Assembly (NCBI GenBank): GCA_036003045.1
Contig: DASYSS010000092.1
Coordinates: 1 to 36,501 of the forward strand
Source: Gemmatimonadaceae bacterium
GTDB lineage: Bacteria > Gemmatimonadota > Gemmatimonadetes > Gemmatimonadales > Gemmatimonadaceae
Reading direction: 5' to 3'
DNA: 36,501 nucleotides
The notes beneath the pieces were generated by a model, which had not been told where the DNA came from, made no database searches, and was given only the letters and a program-made list of their open reading frames with translations. Both the position numbers and the translations under genes were made by a program. Positions 1 to 7,206 of this stretch are shown here, piece after piece (the first letter of the stretch is position 1; each line of letters starts with the position of its first letter).

Positions 1-185
1 TGGCACCGTATCTCGCGCCGGAAATCGTCCTGCTGTACAAGGCCAAATCGTTGACGCCAAAAGACACCGCCGACTTTGAGGCCGTGGTGCCGCGCCTCGA
101 CCCCGGCCAAAGCGCTTGGCTTCGGCGCGCGCTGGCGCAGACGACTGTCGGCCATCCCTGGCTAACGTCTCCGCACCTGTTATAG
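1..185 (+). CDS. Nucleotidyltransferase-family protein, C-terminal end (partial at window edge)
   Basis: Only the last 60 or so codons are present; the reading frame enters at base 3 and ends at a TAG. The visible residues contain YLAPEIVLLYKAK, then a K-D-x-x-D-F segment, then a leucine- and arginine-rich helix ending GHPWL. This is the C-terminal signature I associate with the aminoglycoside 2''-adenylyltransferase-like nucleotidyltransferases (PF10706 type), many of which are not proven resistance enzymes. The catalytic N-terminal part lies outside the window, so neither activity nor substrate can be judged. A small exported protein follows on the same strand about 50 bases later. Confidence 0.65.
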   Translation, partial: APYLAPEIVLLYKAKSLTPKDTADFEAVVPRLDPGQSAWLRRALAQTTVGHPWLTSPHLL

Positions 186-236
186 AATACCATTGCCGCT
201 TGGCTAATGAATCAGAGAGCAACAGCCTGGGAGACG

Positions 237-674
237 ATGAAGCCCTCAAAAAGGGTCGCCTTTGCTCGACTCACGCTGATTGCGTCGTTCGCCATTGCCG
301 GGCCGCTGTCGGCGCAACAGCCGGCCGGGATCACGCGGCAGTCTCATCGCGACGGACATGCGGTTGCACTATCGCCCTCCACGGACCAGCTAGTCCTCGA
401 CGTTGCGAGCGCGTTGCGCTCCGCGCGAGCCGATTCAAACAAGGACGAGTCTCGGCGGCTCAAATATGCCGGGGTCGGCGCGGCTCTCGGCGCGCTGGTG
501 GGAGCGGTGCTCGGCCATCAGTACGCGCAAGCGCACAAGCCGGCGTGCGTGAACGTGCCGGCGGGGCCGCCCTGTCGATATCTCGATCCCGACAACTCGA
601 GCAGCTACCTCGCGGCTGGTATTGGCTTAGGCACGGGACTCGGGTTGCTCATCGGCGTCCTGCTCTCACGGTAG
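237..674 (+). CDS. Small exported protein with glycine-zipper membrane segments
   Basis: The product is 145 residues. I chose the ATG preceded by GGGAGAC at good spacing, not the ATG 30 bases upstream, because it starts directly on a basic n-region and a hydrophobic core ending in LSAQQ, a likely signal peptidase site. Two glycine-rich hydrophobic stretches follow: one with alternating G and A at about residues 80-95, and one at the C-terminus (AAGIGLGTGLGLLIGVLLSR). A short loop between them holds two cysteines. The pattern resembles glycine-zipper outer-membrane or periplasmic proteins. The function is unknown. An AT-rich stretch about 50 bases upstream (TTATAGAATA) could be its -10 region. 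Confidence 0.7.
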   Translation: MKPSKRVAFARLTLIASFAIAGPLSAQQPAGITRQSHRDGHAVALSPSTDQLVLDVASALRSARADSNKDESRRLKYAGVGAALGALVGAVLGHQYAQAHKPACVNVPAGPPCRYLDPDNSSSYLAAGIGLGTGLGLLIGVLLSR

Positions 675-713
675 ACGCGCGCATCGACATTCGCGAGACT
701 CCACGACCGATCC

Positions 714-932
714 ATGCAATCCGGATTTATCCTGAGAGGCGCGCGCGCCGACGACGCCGAGGCAATCGGGCGTCTGGCCGCCGAATTCGTCGCGTATCTC
801 GCCGGCCTCGGCGACCCGAATCCGCGCGGCATCACGGCGGCCGAGTACCTGCGCGACGGCTTCGGCGATCGCGCCGCGTTCCAGGGGCTCGTCGCCGAGG
901 ATGGTACTGGCGTCGTCGGCTACCTGCTCTAG
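714..932 (+). pseudogene. Truncated GNAT acetyltransferase
   Basis: The 72-residue frame begins with a typical GNAT N-terminus: the strand ILRGARADDAEAI, then helices with EFVAYLAGLGDP and the strand FQGLVAEDGTGVVGYLL. It then hits a TAG exactly where the core strand and the acetyl-CoA-binding loop (R/Q-x-x-G-x-G/A) should follow. Family members are usually 150-170 residues. The following 140 bases do not resume the fold in any frame I could read. The enzyme therefore lacks its cofactor site and is almost certainly inactive. A very short intact N-terminal domain protein is possible but unlikely. Confidence 0.6.
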
Positions 933-1071
933 AGGCTGTAAGCGAGCACTGAAATTGAAAAAGAGGCCGACATGAGGCGACTCACTGGCGTGGGGCGGCA
1001 CGGCGTTCACTTGGACCGACTCGGATGACAAACCCAAACAAGGTCGAGCTCTGGCAGCCGCCCGCGGGACG

Positions 1072-1506
1072 ATGAAACCCGCCGACGCGTCGAATGAATC
1101 AACGCTTTCTTCGCTCATCCGGTCGGTGCAGCGGCGGGGGGACGAGCCGCCTCCAGTCATCTCCAAGCTCGGGTGGCGCTATCATCACATTGGAATTCCC
1201 ACCGACCAGCCACACCCGAACGAGAAGAACCTGGAAGCATTCGGCGTCCACGTTTCCGGCTTCTCGACCAGCCCGTTCGGCATCGAGTGGATGCGGTACT
1301 CGGCGAGCAGCCCGCTCCACCCGGCGATCAAGACTCTGCCCCACGTGGCGTTCGAGGTCGACGATCTCGATGCGGCGCTCGAAGGACAAGAAGTGATCTA
1401 CCCACCGGGATCGCCATCCGAAGGCGTGCGCGCCGCGATGATCCTCGTCGACGGAGCTCCGGTGGAGCTCATCTGGTTCAGTAAAGATCGCCACGCGGAC
1501 GCGTGA
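1072..1506 (+). CDS. VOC-superfamily protein (glyoxalase/dioxygenase fold)
   Basis: The protein is 144 residues. After about 32 poorly conserved residues comes WRYHHIGIPTDQP, the first beta strand of a vicinal-oxygen-chelate half-domain, followed by FGIEWMRY, LPHVAFEVDDLDAAL and a terminal strand ending in PVELIWF. The HHIGIP histidine and the glutamate of PVELIWF sit at usual metal-ligand positions of the fold. The substrate is unknown. The start is uncertain: the frame stays open upstream to about base 975 and the chosen ATG has only a weak GCGGGAC in front. It stands alone between a broken acetyltransferase and a reductase-like gene on the same strand. Confidence 0.75.
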   Translation: MKPADASNESTLSSLIRSVQRRGDEPPPVISKLGWRYHHIGIPTDQPHPNEKNLEAFGVHVSGFSTSPFGIEWMRYSASSPLHPAIKTLPHVAFEVDDLDAALEGQEVIYPPGSPSEGVRAAMILVDGAPVELIWFSKDRHADA

Positions 1507-1537
1507 GCCGCGTCGCCGTTGTCGGGAGTCACGAACG

Positions 1538-2401
1538 TTGAAGCCCATTCTCGTGATCGGCGCCACCGGTCGAACCGGGCGTCATCTGGTCGACGAATTG
1601 GCTCGGCTCGGCGCGCCGGTCCGCGCGCTCACGCGTCGGCCGACCGAGTCGGACTTTCCAGCCGGCGTCGAGGTCGTGACGGGCGACTTGACGGCGCCCG
1701 ATTCGCTCGACGCGGCGTTCCATCGCATTGGACCGGCATTTTTTGTTTGGACCGAAGGGCTAGAGGCCGCCGCGGCCGTGATCGACCGACTCGCGGCCGC
1801 AGCGCCGTCGCGCATCGTTCACCTCTCGTCGCCACATCGGACGCCGCATCCCTTCTTTCAGCAGCCGAACGCGTTGCGCGCCGTGCACGCTGAAATCGAG
1901 CGCCTACTCGAGGGCGGCGGCGTGCCGACGACGATGCTCCGGCCCGGCATGATCTCGTCGAACGCGCTCTATTGGTGGGCGCCGCAAACTCGCGTGGGCG
2001 ACATCGTGCGTTGGCCGTACGCCGCGGCGGCAACAGCGCCGATCGACGAGCGTGACATCGCCACCGTCGCCGCGCGCGCACTGCTCGACGATCGTCACGC
2101 GGGAGCGGACTACGTTCTCACCGGCCCCGAAGCGTTGACGCACGAGCAGCAAGTACACGCCATCGGCGAAGCGATAGGACGGCCGCTCCGTTTCGAGGAA
2201 CTTTCGCCGGACCAGTTTCGGCGAGAGACGGCGGGCACCTGGCCGCCGCAGGTCGTCGAGATGTTGCTGGCGGCGTGGGGTGCCGCGCTCGGTCACCCGG
2301 CCTTCGTCACGTCCACCGTGGCGGAAGTCACGGGCATGCCGGCGCGCACGTTCGCCAACTGGGCCATTGATAACGCGGCGGCCTTCAACCGCTCGGCCTG
2401 A
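1538..2401 (+). CDS. NAD(P)-binding atypical short-chain dehydrogenase (NmrA-like)
   Basis: The product is 287 residues and starts at a TTG preceded by GGGAGT. Residues 4-13 (ILVIGATGRTGR) form the first Rossmann strand with a GxTGxxG dinucleotide loop. RALTRRP at about 29-35 suggests a preference for NADP(H), because basic residues follow the second strand. VVTGDLT is the adenine-contacting strand. The catalytic tyrosine/lysine pair of classical SDRs is absent, as expected for NmrA/atypical SDRs that act as redox sensors or quinone reductases. The C-terminal half (VLTGPEALTHEQQVHAIGEAIGR) matches the usual second domain. It likely acts in the cytoplasm; the substrate is unknown. Confidence 0.85.
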   Translation: MKPILVIGATGRTGRHLVDELARLGAPVRALTRRPTESDFPAGVEVVTGDLTAPDSLDAAFHRIGPAFFVWTEGLEAAAAVIDRLAAAAPSRIVHLSSPHRTPHPFFQQPNALRAVHAEIERLLEGGGVPTTMLRPGMISSNALYWWAPQTRVGDIVRWPYAAAATAPIDERDIATVAARALLDDRHAGADYVLTGPEALTHEQQVHAIGEAIGRPLRFEELSPDQFRRETAGTWPPQVVEMLLAAWGAALGHPAFVTSTVAEVTGMPARTFANWAIDNAAAFNRSA

Positions 2402-2435
2402 CAGAAAGACACTTTCGCCGAACCACCGCGTAGGG

Positions 2436-2748
2436 TCATCGTCCGCATTCTGCTCATTCGCCACGGACCGAGGCGCATTCGCTCCCCGCGTGGCTTCCTC
2501 TGAATCACTCGGCATTGGAGCGATGGCGCAGCGACTATGATGCCGCCGGCATCTTGGAAGACGCCTCGGCGAGTTGGTGCGAGCAGGCGTGTCGCGCCCG
2601 CGCGACGTCCTCGGTCGTCGCCGTCGTCACCCATGGTGTGTTTCGCCGCGAGTTGGCTCGCGCGCTCAAGGCGAGAGGATGGAAGATCAGTGGACGGCGG
2701 AGCTATGCTCCATGGAGTATTTGGGAGTTGGTGGGTCAATCCGCGTAG
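2436..2748 (+). pseudogene. Broken histidine phosphatase (phosphoglycerate-mutase superfamily)
   Basis: The phosphatase hallmark LLIRHGP is encoded near base 2450 in one frame, with no normal start codon in front. Within about 10 bases the similarity moves to another frame (TEAHSLPAWLPLNHSALE), continues to YDAAGI, and then jumps directly to a C-terminal part containing VVAVVTHGVFRRELA, which carries the second catalytic histidine, and RSYAPWSIWEL. The central 70-90 residues expected in this family, including the conserved acidic residue region, are missing. The gene therefore has a frameshift, an internal deletion and probably a lost start. A sequencing error could explain the shift but not the deletion. 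Confidence 0.65.
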
Positions 2749-2864
2749 TCTTCGAATGATGCCGGAGCTCAGCCTGCTGTTCTCGAGTTTCGGTGAACGG
2801 TACCCCGGCCGCAGCGAACGGCTATCACGTTGCGGGGCTCGATACCGGGCTGTAGCGTGCCCGC

Positions 2865-3977
2865 GTGCAGACGCCATCGATACGCCCGCCACCGTGGATC
2901 GTCGTCTCCACGATCTGGATTCTCCCCGCGGTACTCGGCTCGCTCGACTCGCTCGCCCAACAAGGTCTGTTCGGCGAGACGATTCGCTATCGCCAGGTGC
3001 TGTTCAACGGGCTCGATTGGCTGCTCTACGGCGTGCTCACGCCGTTCGTCATCGTGCTGTCGCGGCGATTTCCCCTCGCGCATCCGATCAGGGCGCGCAA
3101 CGTGGCCATTCATGTCGCGTTCGCGCTGCTTTTTTGTCTCGCGTGGGCGGGAGGCGGCACGCTTCTCAGGATGGCGCTGCTGCCGAATTCGTTCGACGGC
3201 AGCATCGGCCGATTTTACCTGAGCTGGGTGTTCACGACGTTTCCCTTCGGCGCCGGGGTCTACTTTTCGATCGTCGGCGTGGAACACGCGCTCCGCTATT
3301 TCGCCGAGGCGCGCGATCGTGAGGCGCAGGTCTCGCGGCTGTCGAACCAATTGACCGGCGCGCGTCTCGCCGCGCTCGAGGCGCGGCTCAACCCGCACTT
3401 TTTGTTCAACAGCCTCAACACCGTCAACGTTCTGGTGCGCGACGGCGAGAACGTCGCGGCAACTCGCGTGATCGAGCAGCTCTCGGACGTGCTCCGGACG
3501 ACGCTCGACCGCTCGCGCGCGAGCGAAGTGTCGCTCGAGGACGAGCTCGCGTTGCTCCGCCAGTACCTCGCCGTCGAGCAGGCCCGTTTCTCCGATCGAT
3601 TGCGGCCGACCATCGACGTTCCGCCCGAACTGTTGTCCGCCGCGGTGCCGAGCTTCGCGCTTCAGCACCTCGTCGAGAATGCGGTGAGGCACGGCATCGC
3701 TCGGCGATCGGCGGCCGGGCGAATCGCGGTGTCGGCGCGGCGGGATGGGGCCATGCTCGAGCTGACGGTGCGCGACGACGGCGGCGGACTCACGGGAACA
3801 CCGCAACAGGCGGGCGGACATGGCATCGAAAACACCCGCGAACGCCTGCGCACTCTATACGGCGATGCGGCGACCGTGGAGCTCGTCCCCGCTCCGGACC
3901 AGGGCGCGATCGCGCGGCTGCGGATTCCGTATCGTGACATTGTCGTCGACGAAGGTCGGACCGATGACACGCAATAG
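2865..3977 (+). CDS. LytS/YehU-type sensor histidine kinase
   Basis: The protein is 370 residues from a GTG start. Four hydrophobic segments occupy about residues 11-30, 50-66, 80-98 and 118-140. A short coiled linker follows, then the His_kinase (PF06580) motif NPHFLFNSLN with phospho-acceptor H178. The HATPase module shows an N box (HLVENAVRHG, about 269-278), DDGGG (304-308) and GGHGIEN (317-323), so all ATP-binding motifs are present. There is no recognised extracellular sensor domain; the membrane part itself is the presumed sensor. The stop codon lies 14 bases inside the following response regulator gene, which indicates translational coupling and a cognate pair. Confidence 0.93.
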   Translation: MQTPSIRPPPWIVVSTIWILPAVLGSLDSLAQQGLFGETIRYRQVLFNGLDWLLYGVLTPFVIVLSRRFPLAHPIRARNVAIHVAFALLFCLAWAGGGTLLRMALLPNSFDGSIGRFYLSWVFTTFPFGAGVYFSIVGVEHALRYFAEARDREAQVSRLSNQLTGARLAALEARLNPHFLFNSLNTVNVLVRDGENVAATRVIEQLSDVLRTTLDRSRASEVSLEDELALLRQYLAVEQARFSDRLRPTIDVPPELLSAAVPSFALQHLVENAVRHGIARRSAAGRIAVSARRDGAMLELTVRDDGGGLTGTPQQAGGHGIENTRERLRTLYGDAATVELVPAPDQGAIARLRIPYRDIVVDEGRTDDTQ

Positions 3978-4689
3978 TTGGCGCGTGCTGATCGCCGACG
4001 ACGAGCCCGCGGCGCGCCGAGGCGTGCGGCAATTGCTGGCGCCGTATCCTCGATACGCGGTCGTGGGTGAATGCCGCGACGGACGAGAGGTCCTCGCGGC
4101 TTTGGACTCGGTGAGTCCGGACCTGCTCTTTCTCGACGTTCAGATGCCCGAGATCGGCGGGTTCGAAGTGATTCAGCGGCGCGGCGTCGAACGCATGCCG
4201 GTCGTCGTGTTCCTCACGGCGTACGACCAGTTCGCCATCCGCGCGTTCGACGCCGAGGCGTTGGATTATCTCGTGAAGCCGGTGAGTGAGACGCGATTCG
4301 CGGCCACGATCAAGCGCGTCGAAAAACGGCTCGCCGGCGGCCGGGCGGAGCGCGATCCGCGCATCGTCGTCACGACCTCTCGCGGCGTCGTCGTGGTTCC
4401 GCTACACGAAATCGATTGGATCGAGGCCGCGGACTACTACGCGCGTGTCTGGGTCGGCGCCAAAAGTTATCTGCTGCGCGAGTCGTTGCTGCATCTCGAG
4501 CGCCGAATCGCGACGCACGGATTCGTCCGCGCGCATCGCCAGGCGCTCATTCGAGTCGACGGTGTGCGCGCGCTCGCGACGAACGGCTCCGGCGACTTGA
4601 CCGCGGTGCTCGCCAGCGGCGCGAAGGTGCCGGTATCTCGCCGCCGGCGCGCCGCGGTCGCCGCCGCGGTCCGCAAGCGCTCGCGTTAG
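3964..4689 (+). CDS. LytTR-family response regulator
   Basis: The 241-residue protein starts at the ATG overlapping the kinase gene. The receiver domain (about 5-120) has the acidic pair D12-D13, phospho-acceptor D58 (LLFLDVQMP), a threonine in FLTAYD and K105 in YLVKP, so it should be phosphorylatable. The LytTR DNA-binding domain (about 135-235) shows VVVPLHEIDWIEAADYYARV and the arginine-rich FVRAHRQALI. Such regulators bind direct repeats upstream of targets. I could not identify such repeats here, so the regulon is unknown. It ends immediately next to a convergent gene with no spacer. Confidence 0.93.
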   Translation: MTRNSWRVLIADDEPAARRGVRQLLAPYPRYAVVGECRDGREVLAALDSVSPDLLFLDVQMPEIGGFEVIQRRGVERMPVVVFLTAYDQFAIRAFDAEALDYLVKPVSETRFAATIKRVEKRLAGGRAERDPRIVVTTSRGVVVVPLHEIDWIEAADYYARVWVGAKSYLLRESLLHLERRIATHGFVRAHRQALIRVDGVRALATNGSGDLTAVLASGAKVPVSRRRRAAVAAAVRKRSR

Positions 4690-5310
4690 CTACTGCGAGA
4701 TCCGCTTCGCTTCCATAGTACCGGCGTCGCGCATCCACGTCTTGCCGCCGTCCACGCTTCGATCCGAACGCCAGAGGAACTTGTTTTTGTCGATCCGCAG
4801 GTAGCGAATGCGAGAGAGGCCGTTCTTGCTATGCTGAATCGCGAAGCGCGAAACGCCGTCCGACCACGTGAGCCCCGGTTCGATCTCTCCGCTCCCAGGC
4901 CACGTCCCGTACATCTGCCAGACCTTCCGTTCTTCGTCGAAGATCCGATACGTGTACAGCGTCTGGCCCATCGGCGCCGACGGATTGTCGGGGCGCCAGC
5001 GATCTTCGACTAATCCGCCGCCGGGCTTCTTCTCGAACGTCCAATGCCCGACGAACGGAGGCCCGAAGCGTCCCTGGCCGTCGCGGTTCTGAAACCGAAA
5101 TTCCCACGTCCCGACAAGCGCGTCGTAGTCGGCGGTCGTGCCGGATTTGTTGACGCTGTCGCCGATCGAGAAGTTTGCGCCGAGCGTGTCGGGCATCTGG
5201 ATGGCCCGTTCTCCTTCGGCGCCCGATGCGATCCACGCGATCGCCGTCGGCGATGTGGTCGCGGCGCCGGCAACGAGGGCGAGCGCGAGCAGCGAGTGAC
5301 GGAGTCTCAT
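4690..5310 (-). CDS. Exported protein of unknown function (DUF1579-like fold suggested)
   Basis: The product is 206 residues and begins with a clear signal peptide (MRLRHSLLALALVAGAATTS and on to about residue 25). The mature part has ALVGTWEFRFQ, then a run of beta strands with WTFEKK, VEDRWRPDNP, TYRIFDEERKVWQMYGTWP and a C-terminal DGGKTWMRDAGTMEAKR. The layout of short strands ending with a description of a 'sample' mass-like pattern resembles DUF1579 lipocalin-like proteins, but this is by eye only. No catalytic motif is seen. It converges on the LytTR regulator with no gap, so the two share a 3' boundary. Confidence 0.75.
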   Translation of the reverse strand: MRLRHSLLALALVAGAATTSPTAIAWIASGAEGERAIQMPDTLGANFSIGDSVNKSGTTADYDALVGTWEFRFQNRDGQGRFGPPFVGHWTFEKKPGGGLVEDRWRPDNPSAPMGQTLYTYRIFDEERKVWQMYGTWPGSGEIEPGLTWSDGVSRFAIQHSKNGLSRIRYLRIDKNKFLWRSDRSVDGGKTWMRDAGTMEAKRISQ

Positions 5311-5398
5311 GGCCGCACGCTGCGCCCGAGCGCGCCGCGCCGCCAGCGTTAGTCAGGAATCGGTGCTCGGTGTGCCGCGAACGGTAGCGGCGGGCGGG

Positions 5399-5421
5399 CG
5401 CCGGAGGGACATTCTCCGGCG
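5399..5421. repeat. Perfect 8-bp inverted repeat ahead of the Tat-exported protein gene
   Basis: CGCCGGAG and CTCCGGCG are exact reverse complements separated by seven bases, 26 bases in front of the downstream ATG. The hairpin has no T tract, so a classical terminator is unlikely. It could be an operator in the divergent intergenic space or a 5'-leader hairpin. Confidence 0.45.
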
Positions 5422-5447
5422 GTTCCTTCATCCCAACTCGAGTCACC

Positions 5448-6128
5448 ATGAGCTCTCCGCTTCAGGGCGCCGTCGTTCGGCGTTCCTTCCTTTCTCGACT
5501 GGCCGCGGCGAGTGCCGCGCTCGCCGGCGCCGCCGCCATTCCGTCCACTGCTGACGCGCAACCCGCGCAACCCGCGCAACCCGCGCAACCCGCGCGTTCG
5601 CGCGGACCGACGCATCCGGCCGACGCGTGGCTCGACGAACTCACCGGCCAACACAAGAACATCTACGACTGTACGAGCGTCGAGAACGGGCCGATGGGCT
5701 GGGCGTTTTCGCGCAACTTTCTCTCGGCGAACACGGGACCGATTTATCAGCTCAAGGATGCCGACGTCAACGTGATCGTGTGCGTGCGGCACCTCGCGAC
5801 CGTCTTCGGATTCAACGACGCGATGTGGGCCAAATACAAATTGGGCGAGTCGCAGAAAGTGAACGACGGCGGCGCGTCCGCCGTGCGGAATCCGCAAGCG
5901 AGCACCGCGACCGATCTCGCGAAGCGCGGCGTGATCGTCGCCGTCTGTGGGTTGGCGACGGGACGGCTCGCGCGAGCGGTCGCGTCCGAAGCCGGGCTCA
6001 CCGCGGCGGACGTCGAGGCGGATCTTCGTGCGAATCTCGTGACGCCCAACGCGCGAGTGGTCGCGGCCGGAGTGATCGTCACGAATCGCGCGCAGGAGAA
6101 GGGCTTCACCTACACGTACGTCGGCTGA
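5448..6128 (+). CDS. Tat-exported DsrE-like protein
   Basis: The protein is 226 residues. The N-terminus carries a twin-arginine signal (VRRSFLSRLAAASAALAGAA), suggesting folded export. An AQP repeat linker follows. The mature domain has NIYDCTS, VIVCVRHLATVFGF, RGVIVAVCGLATG and, at the end, ARVVAAGVIVTNRAQEKGFTYTYVG. The strand order and the AVCG cysteine followed by a terminal raQ-x-x-G-F/Y segment fit DsrE/DsrF-like (sulfur-relay fold) proteins that occur as secreted stand-alone domains. Three cysteines are present. Partner and chemistry are unknown. It diverges from the preceding exported protein gene and converges, three bases apart, with the next one. Confidence 0.75.
   Translation: MSSPLQGAVVRRSFLSRLAAASAALAGAAAIPSTADAQPAQPAQPAQPARSRGPTHPADAWLDELTGQHKNIYDCTSVENGPMGWAFSRNFLSANTGPIYQLKDADVNVIVCVRHLATVFGFNDAMWAKYKLGESQKVNDGGASAVRNPQASTATDLAKRGVIVAVCGLATGRLARAVASEAGLTAADVEADLRANLVTPNARVVAAGVIVTNRAQEKGFTYTYVG
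5556..5591 (+). repeat. Four tandem copies of a 9-bp unit inside a coding region
   Basis: The unit GCGCAACCC is repeated exactly four times and encodes Ala-Gln-Pro in each copy, forming a flexible linker just after the Tat signal cleavage region. Unit length is a multiple of three, so copy-number change alters linker length without breaking the frame. Confidence 0.85.
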
Positions 6129-6131
6129 TCG

Positions 6132-6869
6132 CTACTTCTTCACCTGGAACGCGAAGCGCCAGCCGAAATCCGCGTCGTAGAGCGCGGTGGTCGGCATCGT
6201 CGCGACTCCTAACTCGGAGAACAGCGTCGTTCCCGTCGTCAGCACCGCGGCGGACGCCTGGTATCGACGCATCCATTCCGGACCGCTGAATTCCGACACG
6301 CGGCTCGGGTCGGTTCCCGATAGCCGGCTGTCGAGCGATCGCACGGTCGAGCTGTCGGAGGGAATCGCCGTGCCGTCGATAAGTCCGCCCGGCGTCACGA
6401 CGGCGAAACTCGCGCGATGCGGCAACGCCGCGGAATCGACGGCGAGCGTGACGGACGCCGCGCGAACGACAAACGCATTACTGCGAAACAACTCCGGGAT
6501 TGGCGCTCCCGTTTCACCGAACACCAATGGCACGACCGGCGCGCGCGGGCCGCCGGGAGCGTCGGCTCGCGACTCGACGGCGAGGATGACGGCCGCGATC
6601 GTCGCTGGGCCGATGCGACGATCGCCCACCGCGCTCTTCGGGCATCGCGTGACGAAGAGCGACGCCGCTGCCGTCCCGTCCTTCGACGGCACGACGCGCC
6701 AGCGCGGTCCGACCAGCGCTTGCAACTTCGCGGCGTTGGCGTTGACCGAAACAGTGACCCCGACGCAAGGCGCCGTGGAATCGGTGGCCCAGACCACGGC
6801 CGGGTTCTGCGCCTCGGCGGCCAACGGTGCGGCGACGGAGACGACGATCGCTAGCAGAGTGTCGCGCAT
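6132..6869 (-). CDS. Exported protein of unknown function
   Basis: The product is 245 residues, with a signal peptide (MRDTLLAIVVSVAAPLAAEA) followed by a beta-rich mature region. Two cysteines (APCVGV and VTRCPK) may form a disulfide. Later segments (PLVFGETGAPIPELFRSNAF, TLAVDSAALPHRASFAVVTP and a closing WRFAFQVKK) look like an all-beta periplasmic or outer-membrane-associated domain. I do not recognise the family. GAGGAAC lies about 10 bases upstream of the ATG. It converges with the DsrE-like gene, with only three bases between the stops. Confidence 0.65.
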   Translation of the reverse strand: MRDTLLAIVVSVAAPLAAEAQNPAVVWATDSTAPCVGVTVSVNANAAKLQALVGPRWRVVPSKDGTAAASLFVTRCPKSAVGDRRIGPATIAAVILAVESRADAPGGPRAPVVPLVFGETGAPIPELFRSNAFVVRAASVTLAVDSAALPHRASFAVVTPGGLIDGTAIPSDSSTVRSLDSRLSGTDPSRVSEFSGPEWMRRYQASAAVLTTGTTLFSELGVATMPTTALYDADFGWRFAFQVKK

Positions 6870-6944
6870 GGAGCTCGAGTTCCTCGCAGGTGTGCCGCCA
6901 ATGATGCGGCCTCCTGACTGAGAATCAAGCGCGCCGGTCAGGCG

Positions 6945-7196
6945 TCACGCCGCACTGGCGGCGATGAAAACGCCCGCGCCCTGCCGGATCTCGACAATCC
7001 GTTTCGCCTCGAGGTGAGCCAACGCCTCCCGCACCGTCGCCGGCGCGACGCGGAACGACCGCGCCATCCCGGTAATCGGAGGGAGTTGATCGCCCGGCCG
7101 AAGCCGCCCCGCCGCGATCGATCCCATGATCCGGTCGGCCAGCTCTTCCGACAGCCGGCGGCGTCGCACCGGAATGAAGTCGATATTGTCACTCAT
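6945..7196 (-). CDS. Minimal GntR-type winged-helix regulator
   Basis: Only 83 residues are encoded, essentially a single GntR DNA-binding domain. LSEELADRIMGSIAAGRL leads into the helix-turn-helix LPPITGMARSFRVAPATVREAL, and the wing reads RIVEIRQGAGVFIAA. The C-terminal effector-binding domain of FadR/HutC/YtrA types is missing and the stop comes directly after the wing. In YtrA-like proteins a short dimerisation helix pair usually follows, and even that is absent. It is the last gene of a leftward unit, starting 10 bases after the ADOP permease stop, and may act on this operon. A truncated remnant of a longer GntR protein is the alternative. Confidence 0.8.
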   Translation of the reverse strand: MSDNIDFIPVRRRRLSEELADRIMGSIAAGRLRPGDQLPPITGMARSFRVAPATVREALAHLEAKRIVEIRQGAGVFIAASAA

Positions 7197-7206
7197 GAGT
7201 CTTCTC

